Assembly (NCBI RefSeq): GCF_902806685.2
Contig: NC_048560.1
Span: forward strand, 412,492-476,491
Length of the DNA: 64,000 nt
Direction of reading: 5' to 3'
DNA from: Maniola hyperantus
Taxonomy: Eukaryota > Arthropoda > Insecta > Lepidoptera > Nymphalidae
Both the position numbers and the translations under genes were made by a program. The notes under the pieces were generated by a model. That model was given only the letters and a program-made list of their open reading frames with translations. It was not told the DNA's origin and searched no databases. How positions within the stretch are numbered: the stretch's first letter is position 1; each line of letters opens with the position of its first letter. Below are positions 1-10,800 of this stretch, in pieces.

Positions 1-115
1 ACAGTCCTGAAGTAATTGTTTTCCCATCATCATCATAGACGCCTATTCATAGATGTCCACTGCTGGACATAGGATAGGTTTCTTTGTCCACGCGTCTACA
101 TATTTTGCGCTGCCT
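1..115 (-). repeat. GATG-tailed interspersed repeat, partial
   Basis: Contains the phrase TCCACTGCTGGACATA next to a CATCATCAT run. The same phrase recurs at 8062-8215, 16520-16563, 21335-21455 and 23500-23650, where the sense copies end in GATGATGATG. It is cut by the window edge. No coding sequence is visible. Confidence 0.7.
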
Positions 116-454
116 GAATCCAACTTTACTCGAACTTTTAATTAAACAACACGTTTTAACATTAGCGAATGTCAAATCGTAAAATAATGATACCATATTT
201 AGGTTAATAGTGATGTTGTGGTTCAATTGTATGATGTAAATGAGGCAATGAACCAGTTCCCGCTTCTCTGTTTTAATTTGAGCTCACACAAGCAGAGTAA
301 AAAGGAAGCATTATAAAACTAGTCAATAACTACTAAACCAAAATGAGTATCAGAGGTAGGTAAAATTGGTATAATAGTGCTTTAAAAAAGGGTTTAAAGA
401 TATGATTTACGTAAATATATTATATATTATTGAGTAATTAGGAGGTCTAATATG

Positions 455-692
455 TTACTAGCTTATGCCCGCGACTTCGTCTGCATGGACTACACAAATT
501 TCAAACCCCTGTTTCACCCCCTTAGGGGTGGAATTTTCAAAAATCCTTTCTTAGCGGATGCCTGCATTTGGCATGCAGATAGCTGCATAATAGCTATCTG
601 CATGCCAAATTTCAGCCCGATCCGTCCAGTAGTTTGAGCTGTGCGTTGATAGATCAGTCAGTCAGTCACCCTTTCCTTTTATATATTTAGAT
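455..692 (-). mobile_element. Helitron-like element, family B (Hel-B)
   Basis: Read on the - strand it starts TCTAAATATATAAAAGG, runs through a GACT microsatellite and ends in a GC hairpin followed by CTAG. Other copies are at 10527, 15403, 18535, 32787, 35128, 35344, 53030, 57792 and 63780. This copy carries a small internal duplication of the GCATGCAGATAGCT segment. There is no coding capacity, so it is a non-autonomous copy. Confidence 0.7.
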
Positions 693-1073
693 ATAGAAGA
701 CGGAACTCCGCAATCGGCTACAGCAAATCGATCGCGATCACTATAATAGCTTAGTAAAAAGTAGACTTTTAACAATAATACATAACATAATAAACATACA
801 ATAGATTTTCATTTCTTCTCTATTATTTGCAACAGCTTTGACTCCGGCAAAAAAAATTGGTATGCGCTTAAACTTAGTGCAATTCAATATGGGGTTTATC
901 ATTTCACTAGTAATATTTATAATATTTTAATATAGATAACGGGTACATACCACGATGTTTTTATCTGTCGATATTTAACTCAATTGCACGGATCGTGTTC
1001 ACGACGTCGCGTCGTATCTACATTCAAATATATAGATTCTAATAGGTATAACACATTCATACCCATATTTTGT
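693..1073. other. Intergenic, nothing recognised
   Basis: AT-rich stretch without a convincing open frame, RNA gene or recognised repeat. Confidence 0.5.
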
Positions 1074-1278
1074 CCATATCAATACCCATTTTATAAATGC
1101 AAAAGTTTGTTTGTTGGTTTGTCCTTCAATCACATTGCAATGGATCGACGTGATTTTTTGCAATAGTTAAAGATCTGGAGAGTGACATATGTTACTTTTT
1201 ATCCCGGAAAATCAAAGATTTCCCACAGGATTAAAAACCTAAATCCACGCGGACGAAGTCGCTGGCATCAGTTAGTGA
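1074..1278 (+). mobile_element. Helitron-like element, family A (Hel-A)
   Basis: Starts near TTATAAATGC, contains the TTTGTTGGTTTGTCCTTCAA segment and ends with the hairpin GCGGACGAAGTCGC followed by a mutated CTAG (CAGTTAGT). It lies about 60 bp upstream of the conserved promoter region of OBP-like gene 1. Confidence 0.7.
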
Positions 1279-1334
1279 ATCAATAAATAAATAAAATGCC
1301 AAGGTGTAAAGATGTCAAAAACCATGGCCAAGGC

Positions 1335-1507
1335 CTATTCTGCATCACAGGTAAAAAGTTTGGTCACCTTAGCTGATACTGCTAGACTGTTAATTAAGTA
1401 TTGCATTGATAATGATATTCAGAAGGCAGATGAAAAACAACCAGCGTATTTAATACAAGCCCAGCATCTTTGGAACGTATTCCGTTGAGAAGGTTCGAGG
1501 GGTGAGT
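1335..1507 (+). promoter_or_regulatory. Promoter and 23-nt non-coding exon 1 of OBP-like gene 1
   Basis: A TATA-like TATTTAATAC begins at 1447, the 11-mer CAGCATCTTTG follows, and the initiator-like GTATTCC lies at 1477-1483, so transcription probably starts at the A at 1479. The exon would be 1479-1501, ending at the splice donor GTGAGT (1502-1507). The same layout is found upstream of genes 2-6, which is the main support. Similarity to the gene 2 promoter extends about 130 bp upstream (CTRTYCTGCATC, GGTCACC). The acceptor is at 3828-3829, giving an intron of about 2.3 kb. Confidence 0.7.
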
Positions 1508-1879
1508 TCAAATCTTTAAATTATTCGAAAAACTTTGTACAAAAATTTCAATGGGTTGGAAATTCCTGTACCTAAAGTAAAACGTACGACCTATTATTTT
1601 AAAGTAAGAATTATTATTATGTTTTTATTATTTTTTCAAATAAAAATCGAAATTTTAATAACCACTTAGTTTTTTCTAATTTATATTTATAATTTTGTTT
1701 ATTTTTTTAAGAAAAAAAATTGTACCATTTTCAAACACTATACGTAATTTAAAGGGTTACATAAAAAATTAAACTAACCAATAAAATAAACTTAAATCAA
1801 AATTAAGACTAAATAATTAAAGAAAAACTAAATTAAATACATAAATTAATTAAATATAAATTTAAAAATTCATCTAAAC

Positions 1880-1921
1880 CACCGCAGAGAGGCATTGCAC
1901 CCAATATGCTGGCAGCAAAAG
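1880..1921 (-). repeat. Retroelement C-terminal fragment, left part, split by a LINE
   Basis: Matches the segment ACCACCGCAGCGAGGCATTG...ATGCTGGCAGCA seen whole at 56905-56955. Its continuation (TACCCCTTTGGATGGCC) resumes at 3421, so the LINE at 1922-3420 inserted into it. Confidence 0.65.
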
Positions 1922-3420
1922 TGACCCAAATAATTACAGGCCAATTTCAATTTAGCCTACACTGAGCAGATATTTTGATATTTGCCAAGATGTTTGAGAA
2001 AATCATGCTCAACCAACTGCTTCGGCATTTTAATCTAAGTAAATAAGCTACTCGTACTCCATTCCGAGCAGTATGGTTTCACTAAAGCTTGATCAACAAC
2101 CGACGCTGCCGGAATGGTGTTAAGGCATATATTCAATGCGTGGATGGGCTCACAGAATGCAATTGATATTTTCTGTGACTTATCCAAGGCATTTGATTAC
2201 GTTGACCACGAGACTCTCTTAGTTAAATTGAGCCACTATGGAATCAAAGACACTGCACTTGGTCTCATTGCGTCTTATCTTAGTGATCGTATTCAAACAG
2301 TATGTGTTAACGATGTGAAGTCATCCAGATCAGCCTCACTAATGGGCGTTCTCTCAAGGCTCTATTCTAGGTCCTTTCATGTTCTTCGTATACATCACCG
2401 ATTTACCATATTTCGTCCGAAATACTTGAAATATTTCGGACGAAATATGGTACATGATTTTTAAAGTCGATAGAAATAAAGAAAATTTTGACGATGTAAA
2501 TAGTACCATATCTCAGGTAGCTCACTGGTTTACTGTAAATAATTTACTTTTTAATGCAAAAAAACTAAGTGCGTTGAATTCGCACTGCTCAATAACAAGA
2601 ACACAAGTAACATTAATTTAATGATAAATAGTGATACTTATTTTGAAAATAGCTACATTTTTGGGCATGCATGCAAAGCTTCAATGGGGCACCCTGCTTA
2701 TCCTGTTAGAAAGATTCGGCAGCTAACTGACATGGATATACTGATATATATTTTGCTTATTTGAGTTATTCTCATAGTATAATGTCTTATGGAATATTAA
2801 TATGGGGTAAAGTGGCAGATATTGGGAGAATTTTGTTTACCAAAAAAGAGCAATACGCGCAATTTATAACTTAAAACTACGCAATTCCTTTCGACAGAAG
2901 TTTAAGGAAATAGGTATCCTCACAGTAACCTCTCAATATATTTACAATAACTTAATTTATGTAAGACAAAATATTCTTAGTTACAAGAAAATTGGTGATC
3001 TACATAATAAGCAAACTAGAAACCGTAATAAGCTTGCGATTCTTACCCTCCGCATCAGGAAAGTACAGAAATAATTTGTGGGGATGGGTATAACCTTTTA
3101 TAACAAAATTCCGCAATCTATATTGGATTTACCTTTACACAAGTTTAAAAAATCTAATAAATGTATGCTCCTGAAAAAAGCATATTACACAATCAAAGAT
3201 TATTTAAATGATAAAAGAGCCTGGATTTGACCTGCAGCTCGTTCCAGCAATACCTACGTAAGTTAAGTATGGCATAATATTGTATATCAAATCTTTGAGC
3301 CGAGTTTCTGCTAGTTCTTCTCGGTAGGAAAATCATTCCTAATCAGTGCTACTTGCTAGATGCATATTTTGACGATTCAAAGTACTTAATTGAATAAAAA
3401 TATTTTATTTATTTATTTAC
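1922..3420 (+). pseudogene. Decayed LINE reverse transcriptase (Jockey/CR1-like)
   Basis: Broken remnant of a non-LTR retrotransposon. Around 1935-2040 the frame reads like a 'RPIS...KIFEKIMLNQL' reverse-transcriptase block. At 2114-2360 an open stretch encodes IDIFCDLSKAFDYVDHETLL, the block with the first catalytic aspartate, followed by KLSHYGI...SYLSDRIQ. The following GVPQGS block is frameshifted and no YADD box survives in frame. The 3' part (2880-3200) resembles the C-terminal tail of such proteins, and the end is an ATTTATTT-rich tail. It lies inside the 5' intron of OBP-like gene 1 and is nested in another retroelement fragment. Clade assignment is tentative. Confidence 0.75.
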
Positions 3421-3482
3421 GTACCCCTTTGGATGGCCAAACTAATTCTTGGTCAAAGCTAGTAGCAGCCAGCTCTTTTTAC
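3421..3482 (-). repeat. Retroelement C-terminal fragment, right part
   Basis: CCCCTTTGGATGGCCAAACT followed by AATTCTTGGTC continues the element interrupted at 1921. Compare 56957-57005. Confidence 0.65.
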
Positions 3483-3837
3483 GTTTTTTTGCTTAGTTAT
3501 GAATGGTAATGAAAATATCACTTGTGTGAGGTGCTTAAATATACTTAATTATATTGATATTGTTGTCCAAAACGATTAGTGCATTAACGCCAGGATAAAC
3601 TTCTTTTTAAACTTTACCGATCAGAATATAAATTATTATTCCATGCTAACTAACGTAAAGTTCGTGTTGGCGTGGGACAAAACGTAACGACTTACAATTT
3701 TGGCAAAACATAACTCCGATATCAAGTTTTTTCTTGAAAACTTACAATTAAGTCCCTTGGAGAATCTTACCAAACCACAGGATTTCCTCCCTTTTCATGA
3801 ACTTAACTTTCTGTATTTCTATATTTCAGATTTCAAA

Positions 3838-4872
3838 ATGAGACAACTGACGTGCTTTATAGCTTTTGCGCTGGTCGGCCTTCTAGCTGCCACTCCCACC
3901 TCTAACGATGAAAACTATGAGAAAGTTCTAGTAAGACCGAATTTCTACATCAAAGATTTTATTGAATATAAGGCAAAACATGATATCGTTAACATAGTTG
4001 TACCTCTTAATTGGCTCAACTTTCGTGTACCCTCTACCACCCCCTCTGAATGGGACGAAATAGTCAGTAACTTTGTATTATTCTTCGTTGAAGCTGATGT
4101 CCAGCCAGATGGCAGCCGTGTAGATCAAGGATTGTATGTCTTCAAGGAAGGAAAAGCCACAAAAATTCTGGACAACGGCAGAGACGCCGCTACGTCAAGC
4201 GACGAAAGTCAAAAAGCTTTTTTCGGGGCTAAGGACGGACTTTACGTGTACAATCAAAAGACAAACTCAGCTGATAAATATGGACCAATCACGGATAGCA
4301 TTATTTCAATCGATATGGAGAAACTTGGTGAAGTAATATACATTTTGACTGAAGATGGTGACGTGTACAAAGTTACTGATAACGGCGAGAACAAAGAGAA
4401 ATTAGAAGACGTTGTTAAAGCTAAGCAGATTGTTGTGGATTACGAAGAAAACTTGTACTTCTTTTCTGACGATAAGGTACCATACGTCCGCACAGCTGAC
4501 GGTGTCAAGAAAATTGAAGGTCTCCCAGTAGCCACAGGAACTGTAACCCTTTTCAAACCCCCCTTTGTCATCCATGAAGGTGCACCAGTTATCATTAATA
4601 ACAAAGTGTTCCTGATGTACCCTAACGGCACAAGTGAAAATACAGATTTTGAATTCCAACCTGAAGCGTTACCGACCGCTATCGCTGCAGAAACAGCCCT
4701 CATTCAATACTACGCTTACGATAAGAAAATCTATAAATACAATCTATTCGCTTTGCTTGGAAGTGATATTATAAAAGATCTCTCGGACTACCTTAACAAA
4801 CAAGAGCGAAAAATCAGAGAGTTTGCCTCAAAAAAAAGATCTCCGAATCGTAAATTACAGGCTGCTAATTAA
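3838..4872 (+). CDS. OBP-like gene 1: secreted ommochrome-binding-protein-like protein
   Basis: A 344-residue member of the array family, which resembles moth ommochrome-binding protein, a haemolymph carrier of ommochrome pigment. The ligand here is inferred only. The start is set by the 3' splice site TTTCAG (ending at 3829) and the leader ATTTCAAA; an in-frame ATG at 3700 lies in the intron. A signal peptide (MRQLTCFIAFALVGLLAATP) is followed by blade-like repeats typical of a beta-propeller: FVLFFVEAD, AFFGAKDGLYVYN, VIYILTEDGDVYKV, LYFFSDDKVPYVR, KVFLMYPNGTSE and YYAYDKKIYKYN. The mature protein has no cysteine. NGT is a possible glycosylation site shared with genes 2 and 3. The C-terminus is basic. 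Type A, closest to gene 2. A Hel-A element sits in the 3' UTR before AATAAA at 5131. Confidence 0.8.
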   Translation: MRQLTCFIAFALVGLLAATPTSNDENYEKVLVRPNFYIKDFIEYKAKHDIVNIVVPLNWLNFRVPSTTPSEWDEIVSNFVLFFVEADVQPDGSRVDQGLYVFKEGKATKILDNGRDAATSSDESQKAFFGAKDGLYVYNQKTNSADKYGPITDSIISIDMEKLGEVIYILTEDGDVYKVTDNGENKEKLEDVVKAKQIVVDYEENLYFFSDDKVPYVRTADGVKKIEGLPVATGTVTLFKPPFVIHEGAPVIINNKVFLMYPNGTSENTDFEFQPEALPTAIAAETALIQYYAYDKKIYKYNLFALLGSDIIKDLSDYLNKQERKIREFASKKRSPNRKLQAAN

Positions 4873-4910
4873 GTCCCACACAGCGAGGAACTATTTTCAT
4901 ATCCATATTT

Positions 4911-5131
4911 CCATACTAATATTATAAATGCTATATATCTGTATCTGTCTGTCTGTCTGCTAGCTTTTCACGGCTCAATCGTTCAACCGATTTTGACGAA
5001 ATTTGGTACAGAGATAGCTTGCATCCCGGGAAAGGACATAGGCTACTTTTTATCCCGGAAAATTGAAGAGTTCCCACAGGATTGTTAAAAACCTAAATCC
5101 ACGCGGACGAAGTCGCGGGCATCAGCTAGTA
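4911..5131 (+). mobile_element. Helitron-like Hel-A in the 3' UTR of gene 1
   Basis: Begins TACTAATATTATAAATGC, has CTGT repeats, then TTTTCACGGC and TTTATCCCGGAAAAT, and ends with the hairpin and CTAG followed by T. It lies between the stop codon of gene 1 and the first poly(A) signals (about 5131-5145), so it is probably transcribed as part of that mRNA. Confidence 0.75.
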
Positions 5132-5317
5132 ATAAAATAAATAAAACATTTTACTTAAACCTATTGCGAATTTTATTTAAGTCTTAAAAGTTAGCCCGAA
5201 ACACTTGTGTGCATTAAAGTGTTATTTGAACCTTTGCGCAAGGTTTCCTCAACAGATAGACAGTCCTAAGTATCACAAAAATATTATGGTGATATACCTA
5301 ACTATATGCCGGGTCCG

Positions 5318-5450
5318 TGGCCGTGGTCACACCGCTTTGACCCACAAGTTATGTCTGGTGGGAGGCTTCGGCCGTGGCTAGTTACCACCCTGCCGGCAAA
5401 GCCATGCCGCCAAGCGATTTAGCGTTCCGGCACGATGCCGTGTGTACCGG
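5318..5450 (+). repeat. SINE1 fragment
   Basis: Contains GTCTGGTGGGAGGCTTCGGC and GCCGCCAAGCGATTTAGCG, the body of the tRNA-headed SINE seen nearly whole at 34472-34805. The tRNA-like head is missing. Confidence 0.75.
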
Positions 5451-5579
5451 GTGTAAAAAAAAATGATAATGAGAGAAATGATGGAAATGAAACGGCATAA
5501 ATAGCACACGGTAGGATTTTAATAATATAAAATGTTGGTACAGAAAACTACCGCGGCTTAGCTCGTAGGTCGGCACACA

Positions 5580-5925
5580 AAATTTGTAGGGTCGTGGTGT
5601 TATGTTGATTTCGGCCTTTGTCCTAGCGGCAGTAATGTGTACTCCCCTCGTGTTGTCGGCCTCGTAGATGGTGTGAGGCCGGGAGTTCGGTGTCAGCAGA
5701 TGTTGCCGTGGGTACCCGACGGTGCTGACTAGATGATGGAGGTTTCTGATGGGGGTTAAACCCGCCTTTAAGTCCAGACCACGCTTTCAAATCCAAACGT
5801 AGCTCCTGGAATTGATAACCAATGTGGGTTATCCTCTGGTCATATAAATTTCCGTTCTGGAATCGAACCCGGGCCCGTGTCGAACACAGAAGGTAGGTAC
5901 TTGACATGGTAGAATTGCCGGTGTG
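5580..5925 (-). repeat. Probable tRNA-headed repeat, antisense
   Basis: GC-richer than its surroundings. At 5862-5876 it has GGAATCGAACCCGGG, the complement of a tRNA B box, at the end expected for an antisense SINE. No second copy is seen in the window, so this family is unconfirmed. Confidence 0.4.
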
Positions 5926-6595
5926 GCGATATCAGAACGGAGATTACAATTATTTGGCTAAATATATGGCTGAAGGCCCGAAATATTAAAAAGAATTAAA
6001 TTATTCACAAAAATATAAAAAAAGAGGGTTGTCAAAATAATTTTACAATGATGATGCAATGTAGATCGAAAATTACTAATGAATTGGTAAATACACTACG
6101 TTATTTGTTAATACAACGGTTCAAATTAACTACTAGGGCTATGATTGTCAAAATAAAATAATTAGAATTAAAATTAACTAAGTAGGAAACTAGCGGTTGC
6201 AAAGAATGTATCGAAAGTTATAACGTTATTAGTTTATCTACTTGTTTTAGGTACCATTCAAAAACTTACCCTTTTACGGGAGCACTTTTAGATTAATTAC
6301 GTTTTATTTTTAAAGAAAAATCAATTTTATTTTAAATTAAGGAACAATGTAAATAGACAACAACTTCGGCTCGCCACCAGAGCGAGCTCTCAACCTAGAA
6401 AAAGTTCAAAGGCCTCTTTCAAAGGCTTCTTTTGACAGCTAGCGTTTGGAAATGGGTATTGCCATTTCGCAACAACTACTTTTAATAAGAATGCAAATTA
6501 ATTAAAAAAATATACTTAATTACGTTTACAAATAAGATTTATAATAATAGATAGGATAAAATAATAATATAAGTAATAATTCATGTAACGCTTCG
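5926..6595. other. Intergenic, nothing recognised
   Basis: AT-rich. It contains a small imperfect repeat AAAGGCCTCTTTCAAAGGCT at 6409-6428, but no gene or named repeat. Confidence 0.5.
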
Positions 6596-6750
6596 TTACA
6601 CGTGTAGAAACCCAAGGGGCATGGTTTTATTAAAAACTGCCATACCCCTTCCTGTTAGCCCGCTTCCATCTTAGACTGCATCGTCACTTACCACCAGGTG
6701 AGATTGCAGTCAAGGGCTAAGTTGTATCTGAATAAAAATAAATAAATAAA
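6596..6750 (+). repeat. SINE1 3' end
   Basis: TGTAGAAACCCAAGGGGCAT, then TAGCCCGCTTCCATCTTAGA and the tail GTATCTGAATAAAAATAAAT match the 3' half of SINE1. Confidence 0.75.
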
Positions 6751-6934
6751 GTGGGGCTACGGTATTGGACCCTGGTCCCATCGATGTACCATACCTAAAT
6801 CGATGCGTGGTCCCACTGGTTGGTCTATGGTGTATCACCATACGTAGATTACGTACCCGTGCTCTCACTGGTGAGTGAACGGTTAATAGTGATGTAACGA
6901 ATGTCATAATTTGGGCATCCGCGGATGCGGATGC

Positions 6935-7240
6935 GAATGCGATTGCGACGTGATTGAAGGACAACCCAACAAACAAACACACTTTCGCATTTATAATAAG
7001 GGTACTGATTGTGAAATATTAGGAAACTAGCTGATGCCCGCGACTTCATCCGCGTGGAATTAGGTTTTAGGGAACGTTGATTTTCCGGGATAAAAAGTAG
7101 CCTATGTCACTCTCCAGGTCTTTAACTATAGGTAGATACTCATGCAAAAAATCACGTCAATCCGTTGCACCGTTGCGACGTGATTGAAGGACAAACCAAC
7201 AAATAAACACACTTCCGCATTTATAATAAGGGTACTGATT
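6935..7240 (-). mobile_element. Two Hel-A copies in antisense
   Basis: A partial copy (6935-7015) is followed by a fuller one (about 7029-7240). Both end with the TTCGCATTTATAATAAGGGT edge. The second begins with CTAGCTGATGCCCGCGACTT, the complement of the hairpin end. Confidence 0.7.
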
Positions 7241-7284
7241 ATTATGTACCTATTTAATAAAAATAAATTACCAAGTCGACCGCG

Positions 7285-7392
7285 GACCCAAGGCTGCCTA
7301 GACAAATAATTAGTTTGGCCATCCAAAGGGGCAATGCTGCCAGCATTTTGGGTACAATGCCTCGCTGCGGTGGTCTCTATGAGGTACATTAT
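7285..7392 (+). repeat. Retroelement C-terminal fragment
   Basis: Encodes remnants of the 'QRGNAAS...LGTMPRCGG' end of the retroelement seen at 28799-29660 and 56889-57250. No intact frame. Confidence 0.65.
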
Positions 7393-7690
7393 TAAATTAA
7401 TTTCTTTTAGTTTAATTTATTTTTTAGTTTTAATTTAGATAAACTAAGTTTATTTTAAGTAAAACAATATTAATCGTGTTTATAATACTTATATTAACGT
7501 GTTTACCAATTAGTGATTAGTGAGATAATAATGTAGCCATGTTTATAGTTAATAAATACAGGACAGTCCTGATATGGTTAAACTTACTTTTATATTATAT
7601 TCGTAGATAAAAGTTTTATTGACCACAGTATAGACTTCACTCAAACCACAATTCTTAGTTATATTTTTTTGCAAATAGATTACAAGAGCT
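7393..7690. other. Intergenic, nothing recognised
   Basis: Very AT-rich; no gene or repeat recognised. Confidence 0.5.
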
Positions 7691-7855
7691 AAGAACTTTT
7701 AGGCCCAGTGTGGATTGGAAAACTTCGTAATGTTTTTGAGTACATTATGGAGAACTTGCATGCACGTTCCTCACGATATTTTCGTTCACCGTTAAAGCAA
7801 GTGATATTCAATTGCTACTTCAATTGTAGTCATAGTACTTAGTCATGAATAAAAG
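7691..7855 (-). repeat. SINE3 fragment, antisense
   Basis: Contains ATTATGGAGAACTTGCATGC and TTCGTTCACCGTTAAAGCAA, the complement of the body of SINE3. Sense copies are at 24430, 43975 and 58925. Confidence 0.7.
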
Positions 7856-8061
7856 CTAGCGGACAGTCAGGGTTATGAATGTGGTCACTTACCGGACTGA
7901 GGGAACGCGCTCCGATGCTGGGGCCCCTCAAGATGCGCTGGTAAGGTCCAGGGTAACTGATCTGATCCAAAATTACTGAACTTCACGTCCATAATGCGGT
8001 TTTGTGCCGAGAGCCGTTAGAGGCTTGCTTATCGTGAGCGTGACGATTCCCGGATTCATCA

Positions 8062-8215
8062 TCATCAACCAATAGACGTCCACTGCTGGGCATAAATCTT
8101 TTGTAGGGACTTCCACACGCCACGGTGTTGCGCCGCCTGGATCCAGCGGCTCCCTGTGACTCGTCTGATGTCGTCCGTCCACCTAGTGGGTGGTCTTCCA
8201 ACGCTGTGTCCCGTA
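8062..8215 (-). repeat. GATG-tailed repeat, antisense
   Basis: ATCATCATCAACCAATAGAC, GTCCACTGCTGGGCATAAAT and GTCGTCCGTCCACCTAGTGG match, in reverse, the copy at 23500-23650. Confidence 0.75.
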
Positions 8216-8309
8216 ATTCCCGGATTGTGTGCGTCAAATTCGAATGACAGCTGTTGACAGCACTAAGTGTTGCTGGTTTCAGTAAGCGTCCACATCGTTA
8301 AACCCCAAC

Positions 8310-8522
8310 CGATATCAGTACCCTTATTATAAATGCGAATGTGTGTTTGTTGGTTGGTTTGTCCTTCAATCACGTCACAACGGTGCAACGGATTGACGTG
8401 ATTTTTGCATAGGTAAAGACCTGGAGAGTGACATAGGCTACTTTTTATCCCGGAAAATCAGAGTTCCCACGGGATTTTTAAAAACCTAATTCCACGCGGA
8501 CGAAGTCGCGGGCATTAGCTAG
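8310..8522 (+). mobile_element. Hel-A element
   Basis: Starts TACCCTTATTATAAATGCGA and ends GCGGACGAAGTCGCGGGCAT...CTAGT. Typical length of about 210 bp. It lies upstream of the gene 2 promoter. Confidence 0.75.
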
Positions 8523-8629
8523 TAATTAAACATACTAAAAATTTGGTAAAGAGGAACTATTTTGCGTTAGAATTATAAAAATAATATCAAAGGTACGGAA
8601 CATATTATTTCCTTAAAACCTGCCAGTAC

Positions 8630-8794
8630 TTGGACCTATCCTGCATCCTTCAGTAACATGGTCACCGTAACTGCAATGAATATGTAATAATACACTGATA
8701 ATGATACTCAGAAGTCAGATAAACAAATAACCGTATTTATTACAAACCCAGCATCTTTGTATCTCATTCCGTTAAGAAGATTCGACGGGTGAGT
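8630..8794 (+). promoter_or_regulatory. Promoter and 23-nt non-coding exon 1 of OBP-like gene 2
   Basis: GATAAACAAA (8718-8727) matches a forkhead-type site and follows GATA-like motifs. TATTTATTAC starts at 8734, CAGCATCTTTG follows, and the initiator TCATTCC is at 8764-8770. The predicted exon is 8766-8788 with donor GTGAGT at 8789. The acceptor is at 10791-10792, so the intron is about 2.0 kb. The factor names are inference; the motif conservation with genes 1, 5 and 6 is directly visible. Confidence 0.75.
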
Positions 8795-8934
8795 CCAAAA
8801 TTTAATTACATATCCATAGTAGTAATTTTTTTTCCACACAAAAAAAATATTCTCCCAATATTGGTTTCTTCGTGCTCGTAAGCGCTTGGCGGCTTGTCTG
8901 AGCCCTGCACATTCCTCTGGCGTTAATACTTAGT

Positions 8935-9152
8935 CTAATATTCGTAATATAAATGCGAAAGTGTGTCTATCTGTCTGTCTGTCTGCAAACTTTTCACGGC
9001 CCAAGAGTTTAACCGATTTTGATGAAATTAGAGGTAGCTTACGTCCCGGGGAAGGACATAGGGTACTTTTTATCTCGGAAAATCAAAGAGTTTCCACGGG
9101 ATTTAAAAAAAACTAAATCCACGCGGCCGAAGTCTCGGGCATCCTCTTGTAT
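8935..9152 (+). mobile_element. Hel-A element in intron 1 of gene 2
   Basis: ATTCGTAATATAAATGCGAA with CTGT repeats at the left and ACGCGGCCGAAGTCTCGGGC at the right, so the end hairpin is eroded. Confidence 0.7.
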
Positions 9153-9169
9153 CACATAATTATCTTACT

Positions 9170-9366
9170 CCATCATCATCATCATCATCATGACCAACCC
9201 GTCGTCGCCGGCTCACTACAGAGCACGAGTCTCCTCTCAGAGTGAGAAGGGTTTTGGCTATATTGGTTGACTTCACACACCCTTGAGAACATTTATGGAG
9301 AACTCTCTCAGGCATGCAGGTTTCCTGACGATGCTTTCGTTCACCGTTAAAGCAAGTGATATTTAT
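9170..9366 (-). repeat. SINE3, antisense
   Basis: CATCATCATCATCATGACC, CGCCGGCTCACTACAGAGCA and TTCACCGTTAAAGCAAGTGA mirror the sense copy at 58925-59180. Confidence 0.75.
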
Positions 9367-9369
9367 TTA

Positions 9370-10526
9370 TTTTTGATAATTCACCCCCTACGGTGGTAAA
9401 ATAGGAAATAATTTTGTATCCCGGAAAATACAAAAGTTCCCGCAGGAATGAAATTCACGTAAATGAACTACAGTTACATTAAGTTGTGTCCCGGAGACAT
9501 ACATAGGCTACTTTTCATCCCGGAAAATCAAAAGGATTACCGCAGGATTTTTAAAAACCTAAATCCACGTAAGCGAAGTCGCGAGCTATCAATAGTCAAT
9601 AAATTAATATAAATTAATAACAGCTATTTAGATAACAGGAACCAACAAATTAATGTCACCAAAGAAACTATTTAAGAATCTTTGAAAGATGGACTGGTAT
9701 TAAAAGAAAACAAAATTTAAACCTAAATCTAACCTAACTTATTTTTTTTTTACGATTTAAAAGACCTGTTCAAAAATGTTAAATTTTATAATTATTGTTT
9801 AAACCGTTTAAGTTAAAGTTAACAACAAATCATTGAGCCCGTGTACTTTTGAAAATACACATTTTTCTGAAATCTGGCAAATCATACGTACCTACAGATG
9901 CTTTTCCAAGGTTCTGGATACCTTTACCGAGAAGAATCAGACTTAATATTATTACCTATCATAATAATTACTATATTATCCCTAAATTATTATCATTGAG
10001 TTTTCTTTACTTAAACAATGAACTATGACCTGGCCGTGATAGCGAGAGATAGTAAATTGATGGATGGAAATAATAATTCTTATTTCTTTGAGTAAATTTA
10101 AGTAATTAGGTAAATGTAATAAAGAGATAATAAGCGCGTTAGTGGTCCTCATGATCCAAACTTCATAGTCACGGATGGTTCCTCCCTGTGTTGGGTTGGT
10201 ACAATACGCAGAAGAACTTTCAGTTTTTATAAAATAACGAAGATCTGGCCCTCACGGGCTCTTGGTCCATAATTTTTTTCGGAAAAACAAGAAAAGGTTC
10301 TTGTCTTCGGCAGTGGCTAGTAACTGGTACGAGTGCAAAAACGTACCGGTAAGCGATTTCTTCCATTTAGGAAGTCGCATAAAAGCCGATTAGACGAACG
10401 GATTTAATTATCATTCATAACTAAGTACCATACTTTTCCTAAGGAATAACTTGTGATCGAGAAAAAAAATTAAAAAAAAATATAAAGACAATTATATCAA
10501 ATTTTATTTGTATTTTTATTCTATCA
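9370..10526. other. Intron 1 of gene 2, mostly unrecognised
   Basis: 9480-9592 is a degenerate Helitron-like end (TTTCATCCCGGAAAATCAAA, GTAAGCGAAGTCGCGAG). 10135-10240 matches, inverted, the MITE at 27472-27594. 10300-10400 is a very eroded SINE1-like piece. The rest is plain AT-rich DNA. Confidence 0.5.
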
Positions 10527-10765
10527 CTAGCTTATACCCGCGCCTTTGTCCGCGTGGACTACACAAATGTCAAACCCCTATTTCACCCCCTTAGAGGTCG
10601 AATTTTCAAAAATCCTTTCTTATCGGATGCCTACGTCATAATAGATATCTGCATGCCAAATTTCAGGCCGATCCGTCCAGTAGATTAAGCTGTGCGTTGA
10701 TAGATCAGTCAGTCAATCAGTCAGTCAGTCAGTCAGTCACCTTTTCCTTTTATATATTTAGACTA
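10527..10765 (-). mobile_element. Hel-B element next to the acceptor of gene 2
   Basis: Antisense copy whose outer end (TTTCCTTTTATATATTTAGA) lies only about 27 bp before the acceptor TTTCAG of gene 2. The pyrimidine tract used in splicing starts right at its border. Confidence 0.75.
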
Positions 10766-10800
10766 TTTCTTTATTTTCTATATTTATTTCAGATTTCAAA

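Noticed and set aside
3700..3837. Upstream in-frame start for gene 1 adding 46 residues
   Set aside because: The stretch contains the splice acceptor TTTCAG and the added residues are not signal-peptide-like; all paralogues start at the ATG 8 nt after the acceptor. The same reasoning excludes starts at 17455, 29610 and 60767.
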